The notes: a model not told the origin generated them from the letters alone. A stretch of DNA of 64,000 nucleotides from Mycolicibacterium tusciae JS617 (GCF_000243415.2 NZ_KI912270.1:4712903-4776902); one strand, 5' to 3'. Positions 44,806-54,308 are shown, counted from the stretch's first letter. A program made the numbers and translations.

Positions 44806-45654
44806 ATGCGCTCAACACTGGTTGCGCTGCTGGGCATTACGGTGTTGGTGGCCGGCGCATGCTCAAACACCGAGACGAAGTCGAGCCAAGACGACTCCAG
44901 AGGTCTTGCACACATCCACGGCCTAGGCGTCGATCCCGCCGACGACGCGCTGTACGCCGGCACGCATTACGGCGTGTACCGACTCGCCAGCGAGCGCGGT
45001 CCCGAACTCGTCGGCGGCGTCGTGCAGGACTTCATGGGCTTCACCGTTGCCGGACCCAATCACTTTCTGGGCAGCGGCCATCCCGGCGCGGACGACCGCG
45101 ATGCCCCACCGGCGCTGGGGCTGATCGAGACCACCGATGGCGGACAATCGTGGGCGTCGGTATCGCTGAGCGGCGAGGTCGATTTTCATTCCCTCGACTA
45201 CCGCCACGGCCTCGTCTACGGCCTTAACAGCGGCAGCCAGACCGTGATGGTGAGCACGGACAAACGCACGTGGGATCGACGCGCTGCGATCAGCGCCGTC
45301 GACATCGCGGTGTCACCGCGCAATCCCGACGAGATCCTGGCGACGACGGCGGATGGTCTGATGCGCAGCGTCGACCAAGGCAGGACGTTCACGCCAGTCG
45401 CCACGCAACCTCAGCTGGTCTTGCTCAGTTGGCCCCACGATGGCCCCTTGATCGGGGTCGATCCCACCGGAACGGTGTATGCCAGCGAGGATTCCGGGGC
45501 TACGTGGCAAGCAGGGCAGGCCTTGGGCGGGCGCCCACAGGCGGTTCTTGCCCGAGGTGGTGGGGTGGTGTTCGTGGCGACCGAAACGGGAATCCAGCGC
45601 TCGACCGACGATGGATCCATCTTCGAGTCGTTTTATGCCTTCGCCGCACAATGA
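44806..45654 (+). CDS. Beta-propeller (BNR-type) lipoprotein
   Basis: A 282-aa lipoprotein; ATG 44806 is favoured (GAGG upstream), GTG 44800 is in frame. The lipobox is VAGAC. The chain then gives repeated propeller blades with Asp-box-like elements: LAHIHGLGVDPADDALYAGT, TTDGGQSWASV, ATTADGLMRSVDQGRTFTPV, SEDSGATWQAG and STDDGSIFES. It resembles proteins annotated as F510_1955-family glycosylhydrolases. No catalytic residues can be confirmed by eye. The His near the start (HIHGLG) is typical of that family. It is 93 bp after the LdtMt2-like gene and could be co-transcribed. Confidence 0.8.
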   Translation: MRSTLVALLGITVLVAGACSNTETKSSQDDSRGLAHIHGLGVDPADDALYAGTHYGVYRLASERGPELVGGVVQDFMGFTVAGPNHFLGSGHPGADDRDAPPALGLIETTDGGQSWASVSLSGEVDFHSLDYRHGLVYGLNSGSQTVMVSTDKRTWDRRAAISAVDIAVSPRNPDEILATTADGLMRSVDQGRTFTPVATQPQLVLLSWPHDGPLIGVDPTGTVYASEDSGATWQAGQALGGRPQAVLARGGGVVFVATETGIQRSTDDGSIFESFYAFAAQ

Positions 45655-45731
45655 GCACCATGAACCGGCCTTGAGCAGTCGCACCACGCCTGCGGCCTCG
45701 GGGCCGTGGGAGTGCGGACAAGCGGGCAGCG

Positions 45732-47055
45732 GTGGCCGGTGAAACCGAAGCATGCCTTGGTAAGTATGCCGATGTCGGCTTGCTGCACCGGCAACCCGAC
45801 GGAGATTTTGACCCCGACTCGCTGCACCACCTGATGCTGTTCCAGTCCGCGAAGATCAGGCGCGTAGCGGAGGACTACCTGGCCGCGGCGATCGCCGGCC
45901 AAGGCGATCTGCTGAGCATATTCGACGAACTGGTCCCCACCGCCGATGCGACGGTCAGCTCGTCGACGTCGCCCATGATCTAGGTCTCGACGACGCACAA
46001 TCACCGGACCTAGCCAGGATCATGGACTGGGATGCCCTCGGTGCTGGGACAGAATCTGACGTCGCCACCCTGCAAGTAGCTGCGAAAGCGCTGGCACTGG
46101 GAAAGCCCCGCGATGCCCCGATGCAGATAGTCCACGTCTTCGCTGATGCCACCGACCGCCTGGCCCACGCCATCGTGCGCACCTTTCACAACTACGTCCA
46201 TGAACGCTTCCGCGCCCAAGGACTCACGGGCCCGGACCTGCTGGCGGCCAGCGAGTCAGTCGGCAAACCACTGCTCGACCTCGTCGAACCGACCCTGGTG
46301 TATTTTCACCGGCGGGCCTATCAGCGCGCCAACCGGGAAGACCTGCTGCGCCATCTCGCCGAGCCGACCACGCCGCCGTCGACCACACCTGGCGAGGAAC
46401 AGGCCACGGTGCTCTTCGTCGATCTGGCCAGCTTTACCCCATTGACCGCGACCATGGGCGATCACGCGGCAGCTGAAGTATCGCGCAGGTTCGGCGCCAC
46501 AGTGCGCAGCAGCGCAGCACGACACCGAGGAAGAATCCTCAAGCAGATCGGTGATGAGTTCATGCTGCTGTTCGCCCAACCCGCCGACGCCAACACCTTT
46601 GGCCTCGCGATGGATCGCTTCGTCGACGCCGAGCCACAGTTCCCGCGCTACACATCGGCGCGCACAGCGGCACCGTCCTTTACCGTGAAGGCGATTATGT
46701 CGGCGGCACAGTCAATCTCGCCGAACGGGTAGCCTCGGCCGGTGCCGCCGGACAGTTCCTGATCACCGAAGGCCTCCGCGACGCAGCCGGACATCATCCC
46801 GAAGCTCACCTCGCGGCCCTGCCCCCCGCGACGCCTCAAAGGAATTCCCGATCCGATGTGCCTTGTCGAAGTCCGACGGCGGATCGGGAGTCGCTCTAGC
46901 CGCACACTGACCCCGTCTGCGGCATGCTCCTGCACCGTGCCGACGGGGCAGCCCAAACAACCTGGAAGGGCGAGGAATTCAGTTTCTGTAGCGAGACCTG
47001 CAAGCAAGCATTCGTCAATCACCCCGATCGCTTCGTCACCAGTCAACGCGGTTAG
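45732..47055 (+). pseudogene. Class III nucleotide cyclase with C-terminal YHS domain, frameshifted
   Basis: GTG 45732 starts a helical domain (DSLHHLMLFQSAKIRRVAED). A frame change near 45950 leads to QLVDVAHDLGLDDAQSPDLA and MDWDALGAGT. The cyclase domain has ATVLFVDLASFTPLTATMGD (metal Asp) and GRILKQIGDEFMLLF. After another frame change near 46640 come HIGAHSGTVLYREGDYVGGT and VNLAERVASAG. A third near 46820 gives LKGIPDPMCLVEVRRR. The end (46909-47055) is a YHS domain: DPVCGMLLHRADG, EEFSFCSETCKQAFVNHPDR. The whole order looks like one former protein linking cAMP synthesis to metal sensing. It is not functional as read. Confidence 0.8.
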
Positions 47056-47181
47056 ACACGCCGCCACCCACCGCGCGCGCCACCATCTACCAGAGCATGA
47101 CTGTTCATCGAACTCTATTTCTGTGTTCGCACAACACCAGACGCGCCGCGGTCTGCCCTCAAGAGGCGCTGCCATCTCACC

Positions 47182-47198
47182 TACTGGCCGTGTACGTA
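47182..47198. promoter_or_regulatory. Candidate BlaI-type operator
   Basis: TACTGG-ccgtg-TACGTA, inside a larger palindrome with CTACTG (47181-47186) and CAGTAG (47201-47206). It is 83 bp before the Pro-rich L,D-transpeptidase. Confidence 0.6.
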
Positions 47199-47280
47199 CA
47201 CAGTAGACTGGCCGGCGAGGCATCGCAGCCTTTGCACCGTACGACACTCGACAAAGCTCGTGTATGACCGGAGGGTGACA

Positions 47281-48333
47281 ATGCGCAAGCACACCAGGTA
47301 CAGGCTCGCCGCAGCGATCGTCATGGTCGGCCTGGCCACGGCCCTGACCATGGGCAGCCCATCTGCGCTGGCACAGCCAGATGTGCCACCACCGCCCCCG
47401 GCCCCCATCAATCCGGCTGCCGCGCCGGCGCCGCCGGTCGATCCGCTCGCTCCCCCGCCTCCGGCGAATCCCTTCGTGTTCCCGCCGCCGCCCCCGCCGG
47501 CGGATCCGCTCGCGCCACCGCCACCCAACCCATTCCTGCCGCCACCGGCCAACCCTCTGGCAGCCACATCCCAACCGATCCCGGAGGGCACGCCAGCCGG
47601 TCAGAACCCGACGCCATACGTCGGTCAGCCGGTGTTCGCCCCGCCGACGTTCAATCCGGTCAACGGGTCGATGGTTGGTGTGGCCAAGCCGATCATCATC
47701 AACTTCGCGCGGCCGATCGCCGACCGGCCGATGGCCGAACAAGCCATCCACATTTCGTCCAACCCACCGGTGCCAGGCAAGTTCTACTGGATGAGCGACG
47801 CTCAAGTGCGGTGGCGACCAATCGATTTCTGGCCAGCCAACACGACGGTCAACATCGACGCGAGCGGCGCCAAGTCCAGCTTCCGCACCGGCGAGTCGCT
47901 GGTGGCCACCATCGACGACAAGACACACCAGATGCAGATCGTGCGCAATGGCAAGCTGGAGAAGACGTTCCCCGTGTCATTGGGCAAGAAAGGCTACGAC
48001 ACCAAGAACGGAACCTATTATGTCCTGGAGAAGTTCGCCGACATGGTGATGGACTCCTCGACATACGGCGTCCCGGTCAACTCGCCGGAGGGCTACAAGC
48101 TCAAGGTCCAAGACGCCGTCCGCATCGACAACAGCGGCATCTTCGTGCACAGCGCGCCATGGTCGGTGGGCTCACAGGGCGAGGAGAACGTCAGCCATGG
48201 CTGCATCAATCTCAGCCCTGCCAACGCACAGTGGTTCTTCGACAACTTCGGCAGCGGCGACCCGGTGGTCATCAAGAACACCAGCGGCGGCCTCTACAAC
48301 CAGAACGACGGCGCACAAGATTGGCAGATCTAA
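47281..48333 (+). CDS. L,D-transpeptidase with a proline-rich N-terminal region
   Basis: A 350-aa protein from ATG 47281 (CGGAGG upstream). Signal peptide: [20 protein letters not shown]. Residues 33-100 are Pro-dominated repeats ([20 protein letters not shown]), probably a wall-spanning linker. One Ig-like domain ([20 protein letters not shown]) precedes Yku[41 protein letters not shown] with catalytic Cys308 next, and the tail [15 protein letters not shown]. The Pro-rich lead recalls Rv0192 (LdtMt4), a tentative match. It would make 3-3 cross-links. Confidence 0.93.
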   Translation: MRKHTRYRLAAAIVMVGLATALTMGSPSALAQPDVPPPPPAPINPAAAPAPPVDPLAPPPPANPFVFPPPPPPADPLAPPPPNPFLPPPANPLAATSQPIPEGTPAGQNPTPYVGQPVFAPPTFNPVNGSMVGVAKPIIINFARPIADRPMAEQAIHISSNPPVPGKFYWMSDAQVRWRPIDFWPANTTVNIDASGAKSSFRTGESLVATIDDKTHQMQIVRNGKLEKTFPVSLGKKGYDTKNGTYYVLEKFADMVMDSSTYGVPVNSPEGYKLKVQDAVRIDNSGIFVHSAPWSVGSQGEENVSHGCINLSPANAQWFFDNFGSGDPVVIKNTSGGLYNQNDGAQDWQI

Positions 48334-48687
48334 GGCGACCTCCGCGGCAGCGCAACGGCGAATCGCGCTGTGTACTGGTTACTGATCGACGGCTTCGCCA
48401 CTTCGCCTATCGGGCGCTGTCGAGAACGCCGTTGGGCCCGGGCCAGTTCAACGTTGACAAGGTGCTGTCGATGGTCACCGGTGAAGACGGTCGTCCCCTG
48501 GCGATCGACGGTGACAAAGTACACCCAGTCCCCTTCGGCGGGACACGCGGCGGGCGCGATCGCTTCGGAGGCCGGTGAGCAGCCGACCAGTAGCGGGCCG
48601 CGTGCTCGCCGATTCGGGCGTCGTGCCGTTGGGGCGTGAGTCGTCGGACGGCGGCGGCGATGAACCGTTCCTCGCGAAGGGCCATGG

Positions 48688-49503
48688 TCAACCCCGTCCC
48701 CGCGCGACCGGCACGGCCATCGGCGGCAGCGCTGCGGCCGCGGCTGCACGTTGCCGTGGGTTCAGGTGCTGAGCGACGGCCAGGCGGTACCCGACCCCGC
48801 GCAGGTTCAGCACCAGTTCGGGATCGTCGCAATCGTCTCCCAGCCGGCGTCGCAGCGCTCCGATGTGCACGCCGACTCGCTCGGCGTTGGCGCTCGACCA
48901 CGACCCCCAAACGGCCTCCACGAGATCACGGCGCGTCACCACCGCACCGCGACGCCGGGCCAGTTCGACCAGGATGTCGAACTGGGTGCGGGTCAAGCCG
49001 ATGCGCTCATCGCCGATCCGCACTTCGCGGCGACCAACGTCGATCGTCAGCGATCCATACGAATAGCGTTGTGGCGCAGCGTCGATGCGTTCGGCGCGTG
49101 CCTCGTTGGCCGTCCAACGTCGCAGCGCGGCTCGCACCCGCGCCGCGAGTTCACGGCTGCTGCGCGGTCCGGTGAGGACATCGTCGGCGCCCGCCCGCAG
49201 GCCCGCGACGACGACGTTCTCGTTGTCGGCACTCGAGTGCATCGTGACGTGGGCGTCGCAGACGTCACGAATTCCCCGGCATACCTGCATCACCGACCCA
49301 CCCAGCGAATCCACGTCGAGGGCGACGAATCCGGGCCGCAGACGGCTAGCGACCCCGACCGCCGCGCCGCCGTCGTCTGACACCACCAGGGAGACCTCGT
49401 CGGTGCGGAAGTGGTCGGCGACCGCCTCGATCCATATGAGGTGGTCGCCGACGATCAGCATGGTCGTCGGGGTCGGTGTCCCCGTCTCAGAGCGGTCGCG
49501 CAT
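48688..49503 (-). CDS. Atypical OmpR-family response regulator (switch Lys lost)
   Basis: A 271-aa protein, ATG 49503, directly after the operator, so probably leaderless. The receiver keeps an Asp at the phospho site (FVALDVDSLGG). It lacks the conserved Lys (DDVLTGPRSSREL where AKPF is usual), and the switch Thr region reads TMHSSAD. The winged helix is intact (IGLTRTQFDILVELARRRGA; HIGALRRRLGDDCDDPELVL; RGVGYRLAV), followed by an Ala/Pro/Arg tail of 30 residues. It is a paralogue of 18076-18801. No kinase is adjacent. Ligand- or redox-driven rather than phospho-driven control is likely. Confidence 0.88.
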   Translation of the reverse strand: MRDRSETGTPTPTTMLIVGDHLIWIEAVADHFRTDEVSLVVSDDGGAAVGVASRLRPGFVALDVDSLGGSVMQVCRGIRDVCDAHVTMHSSADNENVVVAGLRAGADDVLTGPRSSRELAARVRAALRRWTANEARAERIDAAPQRYSYGSLTIDVGRREVRIGDERIGLTRTQFDILVELARRRGAVVTRRDLVEAVWGSWSSANAERVGVHIGALRRRLGDDCDDPELVLNLRGVGYRLAVAQHLNPRQRAAAAAALPPMAVPVARGRG

Positions 49504-49510
49504 CCTCAAA

Positions 49511-49527
49511 TACTGCCCTACTACGTA
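49511..49527. promoter_or_regulatory. Candidate BlaI-type operator at an atypical response regulator
   Basis: TACTGC-cctac-TACGTA is the same 17 bp as 18810-18826, 8 bp before ATG 49503. Confidence 0.65.
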
Positions 49528-49860
49528 GCTACGCACGCGCTTTACGATTGGCGTGTCGCTCACCTGTGCATCGCCGCCGGCCACCCCCTCGCGCGTGGAC
49601 CCTCGAGTCTGCGCCACCCGCGGCGGCCGTCCAGACCACTCGCGCACGACGCGCCCGGCCGTTTCGGATTGTTACGGAAGTGAGATGAGAGGCGCAAGTC
49701 GCCTCCCGTGATCAATGTTAACATTTGAGATCAGAACGTGTTACGTACGTACTGTCCTACTACGTAGGTGAGCGGCGAGGCCGTCGGCCCGTTGCCGCAA
49801 GTCGTCGTGGGACCGCCGCCCATGCACAGCACCGGCCTGACGACCGAGAAGGCGAGGACC
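49528..49860. other. 333-bp divergent region
   Basis: It lies between the response regulator and the RipD-like gene and holds operator 49750-49766; otherwise no feature is supported. Confidence 0.45.
49750..49766. promoter_or_regulatory. Candidate BlaI-type operator
   Basis: TACTGT-cctac-TACGTA, one base from the sites at 18810 and 49511, preceded by TTACGTACG. It is 95 bp before the RipD-like gene. Confidence 0.65.
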
Positions 49861-50559
49861 GTGTCCACCAATCTATCCCGGCGGGCGGTGCTGAGCTGTT
49901 CGGCCATGGCGGTGCTCGCCGTGGCCTTCGCCGCGCCCGCAACCGCCGAACCCGGCGATGGAACTTGGGATCCGAGCCTTCCCAAGATCGCCAGCGCCGG
50001 CGCACCGGGTGATCCGCTTGCCATCGCCAACGCCTCACTGCGCGCCACCGCGATGGCCACCCAGACCACGATGGATCTCGGCCGAAACTTCCTGCGCAGC
50101 TTGGGGTTGGGCGGTGCTGAGCCCACCGCCGCTCCGCTGACGTCGGGTCGGGTGTCGGGAAGTCGGGCCATTGAGTACGTGATCCGCCGCGCGGGTACCC
50201 AACTCGGGGTGCCCTACTCCTGGGGCGGCGGCAGCCTGACCGGGCCCAGCCGAGGCATCGACCAGGGTGCCGGCACGGTCGGTTTCGACTGTTCGGGACT
50301 GACCCGCTACGCCTTCGCCGGCGTCGGGATTCTGTTGCCGCGGTGGTCCGGTGATCAGTACAACGCCGGCCGCAAGGTTCCTCCGTCGCAGGCCCGGCGC
50401 GGAGACCTGTTGTTCTGGGGGCCCGGCGGTAGCCAGCACGAGGCGCTCTACCTGGGAAACGGTCAGATGCTGGAGGCGCAGCAGACCGGTGTGCCGATCA
50501 AGATCTCACCGGTGCGCATGTCGGGAATGACGCCCTATGTGACGCGCATCATCGAGTGA
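49861..50559 (+). CDS. RipD-like NlpC/P60 protein, second copy, catalytic site intact
   Basis: A 232-aa protein; GTG 49861 (VSTNLSRRAVLSCSAMAVLA) was chosen because a signal peptide starts there, while the frame is open from 49768. It ends the signal at TAEP. A linker (LPKIASAGAPGDPLAIANAS) nearly repeats that of the copy at 39675. NlpC/P60: RRAGTQLGVPYSWGGGS, Cys144 in GFDCSGLTRYAFAG and His193 in GSQHEALYLGNG. Both catalytic residues, absent from M. tuberculosis RipD, are present. It would cut peptidoglycan stem peptides. Confidence 0.92.
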   Translation: MSTNLSRRAVLSCSAMAVLAVAFAAPATAEPGDGTWDPSLPKIASAGAPGDPLAIANASLRATAMATQTTMDLGRNFLRSLGLGGAEPTAAPLTSGRVSGSRAIEYVIRRAGTQLGVPYSWGGGSLTGPSRGIDQGAGTVGFDCSGLTRYAFAGVGILLPRWSGDQYNAGRKVPPSQARRGDLLFWGPGGSQHEALYLGNGQMLEAQQTGVPIKISPVRMSGMTPYVTRIIE

Positions 50560-50604
50560 CGAGATCGACGCCGGGAGCGACGGTCGCCCGTCCCCGTCGT
50601 GCGG

Positions 50605-50916
50605 TCAGGCGGGGCCTTCCGCGCCCCGGTTGGGGATGTCGGCGATCGGAATGTTCGGCGCCGGTGTGGGTGAGGGCGTGGCGGGCAGGGTTGGAATGCG
50701 GGCGGGGTCGACGTCGCCGATCGCCCTGGCCGGGGGTCCGTTCTCCCTGCCGCCGTAGCTGGTGCCCGGCTCGCGTGGGCCGAGCAGGCGATTCACCGTC
50801 ACCATATGGTAGCCGTTGGCGATTAGCACCGGAAGGAACTGGTAGATCAGGTCCACTGGGCTCGAATACGTGTCGTGCAGCAGGACTACCGAGCCGGGTT
50901 TGATCTGAGTTCTCAC
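50605..50916 (-). pseudogene. Polysaccharide deacetylase, C-terminal remnant
   Basis: From about GTG 50916 the frame reads RTQIKPGSVVLLHDTYSSPV (NodB motif 5), then QFLPVLIANGYHMVTVNRLL and the tail TSYGGRENGPPARAI...IPTLPATPSPTPAP. This matches the C-terminal third of the deacetylase at 14821-15694, including the Pro-rich tail. NodB motifs 1-4 with the catalytic Asp and metal-binding His residues are missing. Upstream sequence retains only repetitive CGG/CGA codons that may be the former membrane anchor. An internal deletion is inferred; the product would be inactive. Confidence 0.8.
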
Positions 50917-51040
50917 ATGCCCACAGGACCCGCGCGCTGCGCTGTATCTCCATTCGCGCACGCCGGCCCTTCGATGGCGATCCGCGGACGCTGGCGCCGG
51001 CGACGGCGACGGCGACGGAAACGGCCACTGAACAGCCCAG

Positions 51041-51057
51041 TACGTAGCGTTACAGTA
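51041..51057. promoter_or_regulatory. Candidate BlaI-type operator
   Basis: TACGTA-gcgtt-ACAGTA, between the deacetylase remnant (minus) and the L,D-transpeptidase at 51193 (plus). Confidence 0.6.
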
Positions 51058-51192
51058 GATGAGGCTTCTCCCGTTGTGGCCAAAGCGTGACGGAACCTTG
51101 ACCGAATTGCCAAGGCGCACCTGCACATCGAATCGGCTGGTCACTCCTACGATCTAATTGACACTGTTGTAATTTCGAAGGAATCGGATGCC

Positions 51193-52062
51193 ATGCGTGG
51201 GATTGCTCTGTGTGTTGTTACAGCGATCGGGATCTATGCGGTCGCGGTTGCCGGGCCGGCCGCCGGCGCCAGCATGGCAGTCGCGAACCACTCGGCGACG
51301 CCCGCCGCGGCGAACCAGTCGTATGGGCCTGCCATTGCTTCAGTGCTACCGGCCCGGGGCGCGGTCGTGGGGGTGGCGCACCCCGTAGTGGTGACCTTCA
51401 GCGCACCCGTCGCTGACAGGCGCGCGGCGGAGCGGGCCCTTGACATCAAATCGGCGCCCGCGATGACGGGCAAATTCCGATGGCTCGAAAACGATGTCGT
51501 GCAATGGGTTCCAGACCGATTCTGGCCGGGGCACAGCGCGGTGGCGCTTTCGGTGGGCGGTTTGTCAACGAACTTCGCAACGGGCGCTGCCGTCATTGGT
51601 GTTGCCAGCATCTCGGACAAAACGTTCACCGTGAGCATCGACGGCCTCGACGCCGGGCCGCCGTCTGCACTGCCGGCGCCGCACCACCGACCGCATTGGG
51701 GAGAGCCGGGGGTGTTCCCCGCTTCGATGGGTAGACCGGAGTATCCGACTCCCGTCGGCACCTACACCGTCTTGGCCAAGGAGCGCGACATAGTCATGGA
51801 CTCCAGCACCGTCGGCATCCCGAACGACGCTCCCGACGGTTACCTGCTCGACGTGGAATACGCCGTTCGTTTCACTGCCCGTGGACTTTTCGTACATTCA
51901 GCTCCGTGGGCTGTCAATTCACTCGGCTATGAGAATGTCAGCCACGGCTGTGTCGGGCTCAGCACCGAGGACGCCGAGTGGTACTTCAACACGGTCAACG
52001 TCGGCGACCCGATTATCGTGCAGGAAAACAGCATCGAAGTTCCTCGAACAGTGTCAGGTTGA
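51193..52062 (+). CDS. L,D-transpeptidase with a His/Pro insertion
   Basis: A 289-aa exported enzyme, ATG 51193. Signal peptide: ALCVVTAIGIYAVAVAGPAA. It has one Ig-like domain (ARGAVVGVAHPVVVTFSAPV; VVQWVPDRFWPGHSAVALSV) and a YkuD domain ending VHSAPWAVNSLGYENVSHGC with catalytic Cys253. It is closest to the enzyme at 26461 but has an insert of about 20 residues (PPSALPAPHHRPHWGEPG) early in the YkuD domain. The His-rich insert could bind metal or the wall. The W-A-V-N variant of the usual PWSVGSQG lid is unusual. It ends 60 bp before the IS element. Confidence 0.92.
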   Translation: MRGIALCVVTAIGIYAVAVAGPAAGASMAVANHSATPAAANQSYGPAIASVLPARGAVVGVAHPVVVTFSAPVADRRAAERALDIKSAPAMTGKFRWLENDVVQWVPDRFWPGHSAVALSVGGLSTNFATGAAVIGVASISDKTFTVSIDGLDAGPPSALPAPHHRPHWGEPGVFPASMGRPEYPTPVGTYTVLAKERDIVMDSSTVGIPNDAPDGYLLDVEYAVRFTARGLFVHSAPWAVNSLGYENVSHGCVGLSTEDAEWYFNTVNVGDPIIVQENSIEVPRTVSG

Positions 52063-52122
52063 CGAAGCTCGGCACTGGATGATGCGCGGGCCCGTGCGGG
52101 CGTAACAGCAGTTGGCCCTTAG

Positions 52123-52148
52123 CCTCGATCCACCGACTGACCTGGTGT
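52123..52148. repeat. IS left inverted repeat
   Basis: CCTCGATCCACCGACTGACC continuing TGGTGT; the exact complement of 53758-53783. Confidence 0.93.
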
Positions 52149-52257
52149 GTGGCTGTGAGGTCGGGCTGTCGTTGGTCGTCGGGTTGTGCGCATGAGGTAG
52201 CTGCTGGTTTGCCCAGCTTTTCCTCTGCGCTCCGTTCGGGGGCTTTCGGCCAGGTGG

Positions 52258-53664
52258 TCAGACAGTAGCGGCATTGGGCGGGCTAGGGCCGATGATGTTG
52301 TGCCACAGCATGAGCCAGGCCCGAGACCAGGGCCAGTGGGTGGGTAGGTGCAGGATGGGCCGGCGTTGCGGACGGGCGAGTCGCGCGGGAATGTTGACGA
52401 TCTTGCGGCGCAGTGTGGATCCCCGCGCCCGGCCGTGGTTCTCACCTGCCAGCACCCCGGCGGCGCGCAGCAGGTTGTGGGCGATGGCCGCGCACAGGAT
52501 CCAGGCGGAGTTCGCCCCGAAGCGGCCCGACGGGATGTGTGCCAGCGGTCCGTCGATCAGGTCGGCGAACACGGTCTCGATGATCGCGTGTTGGCGGTGG
52601 GTGATGTCGGCCTGATCGGCGGGCAGGTCGGTGTTGGTGAAGAACGGGTGATATCGCCAGACCGGAAACAGTGCGTCGGGAAACCGGGCGTCTTTGACTC
52701 GACGCACGATGAGGCGCGCGGTGATTCGATCGGGGGTGGATGCAAAAGCGGTGTAGGGGATTTCGGCGACTTCGGCATCAGAGATCCAGGCCCCGGTATC
52801 GGGATCTTGGACTGCGCCGGGATAAGACACCGGGGTCCAGGCGCTCTCGTCGATGGCGGCCAGCGCGCGTTCCACGGCGGGGTTTCGGATCATCACCAGC
52901 GAGAACCGGGCGCCCGCGCGCAGGCAGCTCCGCACCACCGCCCGGTTGCCGTAGGCCGAGTCGCCGCGCACCAGGATCTGCCCGCTGGCTCCGGCGGCGC
53001 GGGCGGTTCTGATGGCTTGGGCGACCATGCGCCCGGCACCCTTGGCCGAGGCGGTCTTGCCCGCGCGTAGCCGCATCCCGGCGATCACCGGTGCCGACCC
53101 CGCGGTGCTGATGGTGGTGGCCAGCGGTGAGAGTCCCTTGCGCAGGATCTGCTTGCCGGCGATCTTGGTGTGTCCGTAGGAGGCGCCCTGTTTGGCGCGC
53201 CCGTAGACCGGACGTAGCAGCGAGTCGATGTCGATGAACACCGACCCCTTGGCGGCATCAGGGAGCAGGTCGACCCTCCCACACAGCGCCACCAGATGGT
53301 CACGTAGTACCGATTCGAGTTGGCGGGCGTGACCGAAGGTGAACTCTCGCAACAACGTTCCGACCGTCGACGGTGCGTACACGCCGTCGAAGAGCGTCGT
53401 CATGCCGCCGCTGCGGACCAGGTCGATGTCGTCGATGCAGTCCGCGCCCGCGCACATGCCCGCGATCAGCGTGGCCAGTTTCGGAGACGGGTTGGCCGCC
53501 CCGGACTTGATCCGCGGCGCGACGATCTGGACCTTCTCCGAGAGAAGCCGAGTCAGCCCGGTCTGCTGGGCCAACGTCATCACCGGTACCAGCCCGGCGC
53601 ACGACACGAGATGATCGTCATCGAACACCGCTGACTGCGAAGCGAAGCTGTGCGAAACTTGCAC
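52258..53664 (-). CDS. IS1380-family transposase (DDE, IS4-like fold)
   Basis: A 468-aa protein from ATG 53664. Features of IS1380 transposases: a start with LVSCAGLVPVMTLAQQTGLT, then CDD-like GMCAGADCIDDIDLVRSGGM, the first Asp in VFIDIDSLLRPVYGRAKQG, the second in QILVRGDSAYGNRAVVRSCL and the Glu in QHAIIETVFADLIDGPLAHI. It ends with a basic tail (LRRKIVNIPARLARPQRRPI). It is full length with no frameshift, in contrast to many neighbours, and should be active. Confidence 0.95.
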   Translation of the reverse strand: MQVSHSFASQSAVFDDDHLVSCAGLVPVMTLAQQTGLTRLLSEKVQIVAPRIKSGAANPSPKLATLIAGMCAGADCIDDIDLVRSGGMTTLFDGVYAPSTVGTLLREFTFGHARQLESVLRDHLVALCGRVDLLPDAAKGSVFIDIDSLLRPVYGRAKQGASYGHTKIAGKQILRKGLSPLATTISTAGSAPVIAGMRLRAGKTASAKGAGRMVAQAIRTARAAGASGQILVRGDSAYGNRAVVRSCLRAGARFSLVMIRNPAVERALAAIDESAWTPVSYPGAVQDPDTGAWISDAEVAEIPYTAFASTPDRITARLIVRRVKDARFPDALFPVWRYHPFFTNTDLPADQADITHRQHAIIETVFADLIDGPLAHIPSGRFGANSAWILCAAIAHNLLRAAGVLAGENHGRARGSTLRRKIVNIPARLARPQRRPILHLPTHWPWSRAWLMLWHNIIGPSPPNAATV

Positions 53665-53757
53665 TGGAAGTGCCTTTCCGAACTGACCCGATTGTTTGTG
53701 TGAGAACTACAATCATCCCAGTTCAGAGGGCACTTTCCTCATTCCGACACCCAGAAA

Positions 53758-53783
53758 ACACCAGGTCAGTCGGTGGATCGAGG
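53758..53783. repeat. IS right inverted repeat
   Basis: ACACCAGGTCAGTCGGTGGA continuing TCGAGG; the exact complement of 52123-52148, followed by the CTTAG duplication. Confidence 0.93.
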
Positions 53784-53784
53784 C

Positions 53785-54308
53785 TTAGGGCGCGAACGCA
53801 TCCGGCCGGGAAACGAAGCGGCCCAGGCAAATATCTGAGCAGAAGTACAAATGTGCGCCCGCCTCTCTGACGGCTATTTGCGGCGCGGTTGGGGTCGATC
53901 GTCATTCCGCACACCGGATCCGTCGCGGTCTCGTTCAGCTCTGGCCGTCGATCCGATAGATGACCGTCTTCGAGCCACAGAACGCGGTCTGCGACATCTT
54001 CGATGCGGTGATCATGGGTGACGGCGACGACGGTCTTACCGCACCGACCACATGACACGGTGGGTGCCGTGGCGGCTGCCGCCGCCTCGATGCCTAAACC
54101 CAGGGCCGTGCCCCACAACCAGCACATCCGCGCCGTCGCGCAGTTCAGTGTGGTCGACCACCCAGCGTTCCTGTTCGGCGTTAGAGCGTGTCATGAGCAC
54201 GCCGCCAACCCGCCCTGCCAGACCGCGGGGATGCCCGAAGATGGGATCGAGAACTCGCATAAGCAGATTTGGCATACCACCAGCCAACCCGCCCGCCACC
54301 CACCACAC
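53785..54308 (-). pseudogene. Chimeric remnant: methyltransferase N-terminus joined to ABC ATPase C-terminus and YHS domain
   Basis: From about 54308 the frame reads LLMRVLDPIFGHPRGLAGRV, NAEQERWVVDHTELRDGADV and LVVGHGPG, a class I SAM-methyltransferase start. After a frame change (GLGIEAAAAAT) the sequence becomes KTVVAVTHDHRIEDVADRVL and WLEDGHL, the D-loop/H-loop end of an ABC transporter ATPase. A YHS domain follows: ATDPVCGMTIDPNRAA, then, after a one-base insertion in the TTT run near 53877, HLYFCSDICLGRFVSRPDAF and AP, with TAA at 53785-53787. ABC-YHS fusions suggest metal-linked export. Deletion and indels leave it non-functional. The IS abuts its stop codon. Confidence 0.75.

Larger units (their letters stand above)
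52123..53783 (-). mobile_element. IS1380-family insertion sequence, complete
   Basis: About 1.66 kb, bounded by perfect 26-bp inverted repeats (52123-52148 and 53758-53783) and flanked by the 5-bp direct repeat CTTAG (52118-52122 and 53784-53788). One transposase gene fills it. Intact ends, a target duplication and an uninterrupted gene indicate recent insertion. It landed at the stop codon of the ABC-YHS remnant. Confidence 0.93.
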
